Positions 59,542-64,000 of a DNA stretch of 64,000 nucleotides are shown in pieces. Origin of the DNA: DATARH01 sp963705325. Lineage in GTDB: Bacteria; Pseudomonadota; Alphaproteobacteria; ATCC43930; CGMCC-115725. The position numbers and the translations under genes are program-made. Numbering within the stretch: the stretch's first letter is position 1; every line of letters begins with the position of its first letter. Location: contig OY970069.1 of assembly GCA_963705325.1 (NCBI GenBank), positions 4,712,001 to 4,776,000 of the forward strand, in the 5' to 3' direction. The notes under the pieces were generated by a model, which worked only from the letters and a program-made list of their open reading frames with translations, did no database searches and had not been told where the DNA came from.

Positions 59542-61074
59542 TCACACGCTCGACGCCGGTGGCAAGACTCCGACATGGCGCCACACCGGCGTCCTTTCCG
59601 TCACCAGCATGTCGATGAACTCCCGCAGGCGTTGCCGCTCGGCCTCCGGCCGACCGGCGCCGAGTTCCCCGGCCCATGCCTCGGCATCGCAGGGCTGATT
59701 TTCCTGCAGACGGCTGGCGACAAAGAGATCGAGCATCGGGCAGGAAAGCGGCGCGCCTGAACCCGAACTTGCCAGTGCCATACCCCGACTAAAATTATCC
59801 GGCCGAACGAACCGGCGCGCCGCCGCCGCGTTCAATCGGCGCACGCGCAGATCGGGTTCGGTTCCAGGCGCGAGCACCCGCATCGCCTGGTTGCTGCCGA
59901 CGAGCATGCCAATAATTTCTGCCGGGTTGCCCCGTCCCTCCAAGCCCGGAAGGTGCATCAGGTCGCCGACCCGACACGGACCCCGTGCGAGCCTTTCGAC
60001 AATCGGGCCAAAGAAGGTGGGCTCCAGGTTGGCCTGCCCGCTTGGAACGTCGACTGCCCACTCGACCTTCTCCGGTGACCGAAGCAGCGCCAACATGACA
60101 TCGGACAGCGCTGTGTCACGCTCGGCGTCGCTCAGCCGCCGTGAACCGCGAACAAAGACGTCCTGCCGCAGCGATCGGTTGATGCACATATCCTTGATCA
60201 ATTCTCGCATCACCGCGTCATCGAAGCGCTCGACAATTCCGCGTACCTCCTCATCGAGCACAAGGGATGGGAAATTCTCCAGAAGGTGAGCCGAAGCAAC
60301 CCAACTCAGCTTGGCCGCTGCAAGTGAGGCCACGACATCCGCGTGAAAGCATGGCCGCCAGGTTGCGGTCATGTATTCATGCGCCAGATACGAGCTGTCG
60401 CGTGGGCCAAAATGCTCCAGCAGCCGCTTCAAAAACCCCCCTTGCAGGTGAGCCGCCTTCGCGTCGGCGAGCGCGGTCACGATTTCGGCTCCCTTCGTGG
60501 CCTGCAGGTCGCTCCGCGTCGCAAGGCGCTGGCCGGCCTCACGCATGACCCGTTGCAGACCCAATGCGCTTTGCCATCCGGGCAGCGAGTTGTAGCTCAC
60601 CTGAACGACCCCGCCGGGCCTGACCTTGCTGCCGAGGAGGGTAATGATGCCGTCGCGAACTGGATCGGCGACCCAACTCCACAGACCGTGCATCGTGGCG
60701 ACATCAGCCGGCGGGATGTCATGAGCTAACGGATCGTTTGCCAGCGTTGCGAGGTCCGCTTCGATGAAACTGGCGTTGGCGATACCCGCCTCCGCCGCGA
60801 GTTCGCGCGCCATCGCGATGTGCGCCGGGTGAAAATCGATCCCGGTGACGCGCCAAGCCGGATTGGACGCGGCGAGGACCAGCGCGCCAAAGCCAAGACC
60901 GCAGCCAAGTTCAAGGTATGAAAGCGGCGTCTCGGGGTTGATGTCGATACCGGCGACGCCACCCAAGAGGCAGGCGAGCTGCAGGTGCAAAGGAGATTGA
61001 TGAAGATAATACCCCGGCGTATACGCCACGTCGGTGACATAGCCCTCGCCCCAGTCATTCCGGCCGCGGCTCAT
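59542..61074 (-). CDS. Class I SAM-dependent methyltransferase with regulatory domain, coupled to tssG
   Basis: 510 residues. The N-terminal methyltransferase (~1-200) has YLELGCGLGFGALVLAASNP (motif I), GIDFHPAHIAMAREL (motif II) and WSWVADPVRDGII. The middle and C-terminal parts match the methyltransferase regulatory domain type (PF10119-like). Its ATG overlaps the tssG stop (ATGA), so it is translated with baseplate genes. A role in modifying a T6SS component or effector is inference; the family also occurs outside T6SS. No transmembrane segment is visible. Confidence 0.82.
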   Translation of the reverse strand: MSRGRNDWGEGYVTDVAYTPGYYLHQSPLHLQLACLLGGVAGIDINPETPLSYLELGCGLGFGALVLAASNPAWRVTGIDFHPAHIAMARELAAEAGIANASFIEADLATLANDPLAHDIPPADVATMHGLWSWVADPVRDGIITLLGSKVRPGGVVQVSYNSLPGWQSALGLQRVMREAGQRLATRSDLQATKGAEIVTALADAKAAHLQGGFLKRLLEHFGPRDSSYLAHEYMTATWRPCFHADVVASLAAAKLSWVASAHLLENFPSLVLDEEVRGIVERFDDAVMRELIKDMCINRSLRQDVFVRGSRRLSDAERDTALSDVMLALLRSPEKVEWAVDVPSGQANLEPTFFGPIVERLARGPCRVGDLMHLPGLEGRGNPAEIIGMLVGSNQAMRVLAPGTEPDLRVRRLNAAAARRFVRPDNFSRGMALASSGSGAPLSCPMLDLFVASRLQENQPCDAEAWAGELGAGRPEAERQRLREFIDMLVTERTPVWRHVGVLPPASSV

Positions 61075-62207
61075 TGGGTTGCCGGCCTTGTGAGTTGTCC
61101 TTCCACAACCTCCGCCTCGAACACGGCGTCATAGGCGTCGGCCGGAATGAGGCCGCCGACCGGCGACGGCGGTGCCGGGACCCACGTATTCCAGCCCAGG
61201 CGCGGCGGCGGATCTGCATCGGGGCCGAGTTTCAGCGACGGGATTTCCGGTCCGGCGAGCACCGGGTTAACCGCGAAGCCGATCTCGAAGCCGAGATAGG
61301 CCCGCACCAGCGAGACGAGTTTCTGCAGCCCAGGGCGGTCGGGCATCAACGCCGCAAAACCGGCGAGATCGAGGGGACCGACCCGCAGAATGATGCGCGC
61401 CTGCGGGTCCCACGCGCGCACTCCGATTGCGGCGTCCATCCCCAGGCGGTTCCAGGCGCCCGGGCGGCGCCCAACCGCGAAGCAGCTCCGCTGGTCGGGC
61501 GCCAGCGGTAGCCATGCCCCGACGAACTGCACGACCTCCACGTTGCGGCCAAGCCAATCCGAGGTCAGAGCACGCAACCTTTCAGCCGAGCGCGGGTGAC
61601 CGGCAAAAAAGCCCGAGTAATGAAGCAGCGGCTCCATCCCGACCGCGAGGCGCGGGGTCAGCTTGGGAGTTGCGTAACCGGTGAACGCCAATAGCGCACG
61701 CGCCACCGGGTCCTGGTTCCGCGGCGCATCCGGCGGAATACTTTCGGCGACACGGTTGATGCGATACTTGAGACCCGCCTGTGCGAAGAACGCCACGGTC
61801 CTTTGCGACAGCGTGTCGAGAAAATCGTAGAGGGCGCGCGACCGATTGCGCAGTGTCGTCGTGAGTACTTCGGTGTAAAGCTGCGGCAGCACACCGGTCG
61901 GCCCGGTCAATGTGATGACGGGTGTTGTCACCTTGGCCGGCCTACCACCCTCCGGTGGCTCAATCGCGGTGATATCCGCCGCCGCATAGTCAACCCCCGG
62001 CGCGGTGCGAAACCGGGCGGCTTCGGTCATATCGCTGGTCTTCATCACCCGCGCCAGCACTCGAAGAGCCGCGTCGAAGCGGAACCGCCGCGGCTCGGCA
62101 AGCAGCCGTGCATAAGCCGAACGCGGCCGCGATGGCCGCACCGGCACCGCAGTGGAGCTCTTCGGCTCGGGCGGAGGCGCGATGACCTCAAGAGCGGGTT
62201 CGCTCAT
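61071..62207 (-). CDS. tssG: Type VI secretion baseplate subunit TssG
   Basis: 378 residues of the TssG family: LLAEPRRFRFDAALRVL near the N-terminus, FRTAPGVDY, LTGPTGVLPQLYTEVL, RALYDFLDTLSQRTVAFF, PLLHYSGFFAGHPRSAERL and WLPLAPDQRSCF. It pairs with TssF and TssK in the baseplate wedge. The N-terminal 45 residues are a Pro-rich extension. It starts 19 bases after the tssF stop and ends inside the methyltransferase start. Confidence 0.93.
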   Translation of the reverse strand: MSEPALEVIAPPPEPKSSTAVPVRPSRPRSAYARLLAEPRRFRFDAALRVLARVMKTSDMTEAARFRTAPGVDYAAADITAIEPPEGGRPAKVTTPVITLTGPTGVLPQLYTEVLTTTLRNRSRALYDFLDTLSQRTVAFFAQAGLKYRINRVAESIPPDAPRNQDPVARALLAFTGYATPKLTPRLAVGMEPLLHYSGFFAGHPRSAERLRALTSDWLGRNVEVVQFVGAWLPLAPDQRSCFAVGRRPGAWNRLGMDAAIGVRAWDPQARIILRVGPLDLAGFAALMPDRPGLQKLVSLVRAYLGFEIGFAVNPVLAGPEIPSLKLGPDADPPPRLGWNTWVPAPPSPVGGLIPADAYDAVFEAEVVEGQLTRPATQ

Positions 62208-62226
62208 CGCCAGTCAGCTCTTGCGG

Positions 62227-64000
62227 CTAGAGAAGAACGCGCATGCCCGCTCGCGCTGGCCAGACATGCCCGCGGCCGGCGCGACCCCTGGGGGCTGCGC
62301 GCGTGCGCACAAAGGAATTGACCGTCGCATGCAGCGCGAGAAAGCGGTCGAGAACCGATGCCAAAAGATAGAGGCCGGAAGTCTCCCAGGCGATGGGTTC
62401 GAACTCAAGCGTCACGTCGAGCCCGCGGCAGAAGGCGCCCTTGCCACCGGGAGCGCGCGCGGTTCCTGGCCTGGACGTGACACTGATCAGCGAGTCGATC
62501 GTCGCCCGTGTCTCGCTGGAGTTGCGCAGATCGTATAGACGCAGCACTTCGCGAAGCGCTGTCGCCGCCGCTTCTCCACCGACCACTGACAGGTGACCCA
62601 GCGACAAATGCGAGACGAGCCGCCAAAACCGCTGCTCGCGCAGTGGTGGTCGAAGCGGCTGCGATGGCGCCGTAACGCAATTGATTCGGGTGACCCCGGC
62701 GGTCGGCTCGACGAACCGCAGCTCCGGGTGACCGCCACCAAAGGGTAGATCGGCGGGCAGATCGCGGTTGAGGCACAGGGCGTCAATCGACAGAACGCCA
62801 GGCGTGCTGGAGTCAGGGTCGAAATCGGGGTCGTACGGCGCGACAAACACTTCGGTCCCGGAAAGCGGCGCCGTGGTTTGACGCCGTACCGGATAGTAAA
62901 AGGCACTGGGCGTTTCGGCCTCGGGGTCGCCATGGGTCAACCGATAGAAGGGCTGCCACGGCCGCACACTGCCGTCCGAGCGGGATTCGCGAACCCTTTC
63001 GACCTGCCAGACTTCCGTTGTTCCCGGCCGGCGAGAATCGGGCACGACACGATATTCAGTGTCGGTATGGGTCAGCTGGATCGGCTCGCACCGCTGCGAA
63101 AACAAATTGATGATTGGGGTGCAGCCGAGCGCGATCACATCAGTGCTCACCGACCGCTCCAGTTCCGAAACGGTTCGGTCGAGATAGATGAAGATCTCCA
63201 TCCGGTTGCCGCCAGACAACAGGGTCTTCGCATCGATCCGGTCGAGGTCGATGAACAAAAACTTTTCGGGGAAGGCGAAATACTCGCTCAGCAAGCGAAA
63301 CCCGGAAAAACTCCGAGCGGGCCATGGTAGGAGTGATTCCTCCGGGCCGAACCCAGCCGGCTGTATGGCGTCAGCTGGAAGAATGACCGCAGCCGAGTCC
63401 GAGGCGCTGTCAGCATAGGCGACCGACACCGTATGCGCGCAAAGCAATTCGTAGAGGGGCAATGTCACGTTGGCCGCACCGCGCAGAAAGAACCGCAGGC
63501 GGTCGAGCCCAAGTTGGGTAAAGGTGCCCTCGGCCGAATTGCATTTGAGCGTTATCCTGAGAACCGCGACAGCACCTGGGGCTAGCGGATTGGGCGGGGC
63601 CACGAGCGGCAAGCCCGACAGCCGGACCTGCTCGATCTCAATCGGCCACAACGTTACCGGCCAGACTGTGCGGAAGCGGCAAATCTCGCCATGCACCGGT
63701 TCAGCGTCGAGCGCGATGTGCGCGGGCAGCCTCAGCGCCGCCGCCAAATCGGGCTGCGGCACGAACTGGGTTATCGCAGCCGAGGGGAACGGCGCCAGAT
63801 AATGGGGATAGAGGACCCCGAGCAAGGCATCCGTAAGCTCCGGGAATTCGTCGTCCAAACGGTGATGGACGCGCGCCGCCAAGAACGCGACGCCCTCCAG
63901 CAAGCGCGCCACATGGGGATCGTCGACAGTGTCGGCGGTCAGACGGAGCCGACCCGCGATCTTCGGGTGCGCGGCGGCAAATTCCGCAGTCAGCCGCCGA
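62227..64000 (-). CDS. tssF: Type VI secretion baseplate subunit TssF (5' end beyond the window)
   Basis: 591 residues are visible without a start codon, since the frame runs to the window edge with RRLTAEFAAAHPKIAGRLRL. Family motifs are RLLEGVAFLAARVHHRLDDEFPELTDALLGVLYPHYLAPFPS in outline, PLYELLCAHT, INLFSQRCEPIQLTHTDTEYRVVPDS and the C-terminal FLALHATVNSFVRTRA..WPARAGMRVLL. About 20-30 residues are probably missing. It forms the wedge with TssG and TssE. Confidence 0.93.
   Translation of the reverse strand, partial: RRLTAEFAAAHPKIAGRLRLTADTVDDPHVARLLEGVAFLAARVHHRLDDEFPELTDALLGVLYPHYLAPFPSAAITQFVPQPDLAAALRLPAHIALDAEPVHGEICRFRTVWPVTLWPIEIEQVRLSGLPLVAPPNPLAPGAVAVLRITLKCNSAEGTFTQLGLDRLRFFLRGAANVTLPLYELLCAHTVSVAYADSASDSAAVILPADAIQPAGFGPEESLLPWPARSFSGFRLLSEYFAFPEKFLFIDLDRIDAKTLLSGGNRMEIFIYLDRTVSELERSVSTDVIALGCTPIINLFSQRCEPIQLTHTDTEYRVVPDSRRPGTTEVWQVERVRESRSDGSVRPWQPFYRLTHGDPEAETPSAFYYPVRRQTTAPLSGTEVFVAPYDPDFDPDSSTPGVLSIDALCLNRDLPADLPFGGGHPELRFVEPTAGVTRINCVTAPSQPLRPPLREQRFWRLVSHLSLGHLSVVGGEAAATALREVLRLYDLRNSSETRATIDSLISVTSRPGTARAPGGKGAFCRGLDVTLEFEPIAWETSGLYLLASVLDRFLALHATVNSFVRTRAAPRGRAGRGHVWPARAGMRVLL

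Noticed and set aside
1..64000. CRISPR arrays, rRNA genes or prophage structural genes
   Set aside because: No regular spaced repeats, rRNA motifs or phage morphogenesis genes were seen; the phage-like genes are all T6SS components.

Overview
The window is high-GC bacterial chromosome. A phasin under candidate PHB-responsive sites, a proC/YbjN/UbiK neighbourhood, a pgsA tail leading into molybdopterin genes, and a liv-type transporter beside SDR, RidA and LLM-oxidoreductase genes together suggest an alphaproteobacterium, probably Rhodospirillales-like. No genus can be assigned from the sequence alone.

Layout. (1) 0-11 kb is core housekeeping: the pgsA 3' end, mobB-moeA-moaD-moaE (molybdenum cofactor), ilvE, a MarR regulator with a response regulator/histidine kinase pair, csaA, a phasin, a TetR regulator, proC, a YbjN protein, ubiK and an LLM flavin oxidoreductase. 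(2) 11.2-21.9 kb is a comM (Mg-chelatase-like AAA) gene cut in two by a 9,168-bp transposon. The transposon has perfect 23-bp terminal inverted repeats, an 8-bp target duplication and an IS1595-family transposase. It carries small HTH genes and a long passenger gene. Rejoined, the passenger encodes a GHKL (MORC/MutL-like) ATPase with a C-terminal PD-(D/E)XK-like nuclease, a domain combination seen in restriction and phage-defence contexts. It is dead: one IS1380 element and two IS5-family copies sit inside it, each with its own 4-bp target duplication, and it also has a frameshift and two in-frame stops. Without the nested ISs the element would be 4,984 bp. (3) 22-31.7 kb holds a tRNA-Ser, a branched-chain amino-acid-type ABC transporter (LivK, a LivM-LivG fusion, LivH, and LivF on the opposite strand) and catabolic enzymes: hydroxyacid dehydrogenase, RidA, SDR, an alpha/beta hydrolase that has lost its catalytic serine, and a Gfo/Idh/MocA protein. 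(4) 31.9-64 kb is a type VI secretion (T6SS) locus: VgrG, TagH (FHA), TssK, TssL, TssM (frameshifted), TagF, PppA (PP2C), Hcp, TssH/ClpV, TssG and TssF (running off the end). tssB, tssC, tssE and tssA are not in the window and may lie beyond 64 kb.

The T6SS locus has an elaborate regulatory and accessory set. An apparently active Ser/Thr kinase, a related pseudokinase (HRN instead of HRD) and a Sel1-repeat protein all end in the same DUF4384-like domain; with TagH, TagF and PppA they look like an expanded threonine-phosphorylation control circuit. A methyltransferase is translationally coupled to tssG. Downstream of vgrG lie two unrecognised proteins, a beta-barrel autotransporter-like protein, a WD-repeat/caspase-like protease and a lipoprotein with a GYSGG hydrolase motif; the last three are tightly packed and are the best candidate here for an undescribed T6SS-linked module. 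VgrG itself has an unusual hydrophobic, glycine-rich insert before its gp5-like domain.

Three single-base frameshifts (comM, tssM and the GHKL gene) lie in otherwise recognisable genes. They may be real decay or sequencing errors; reads would decide.
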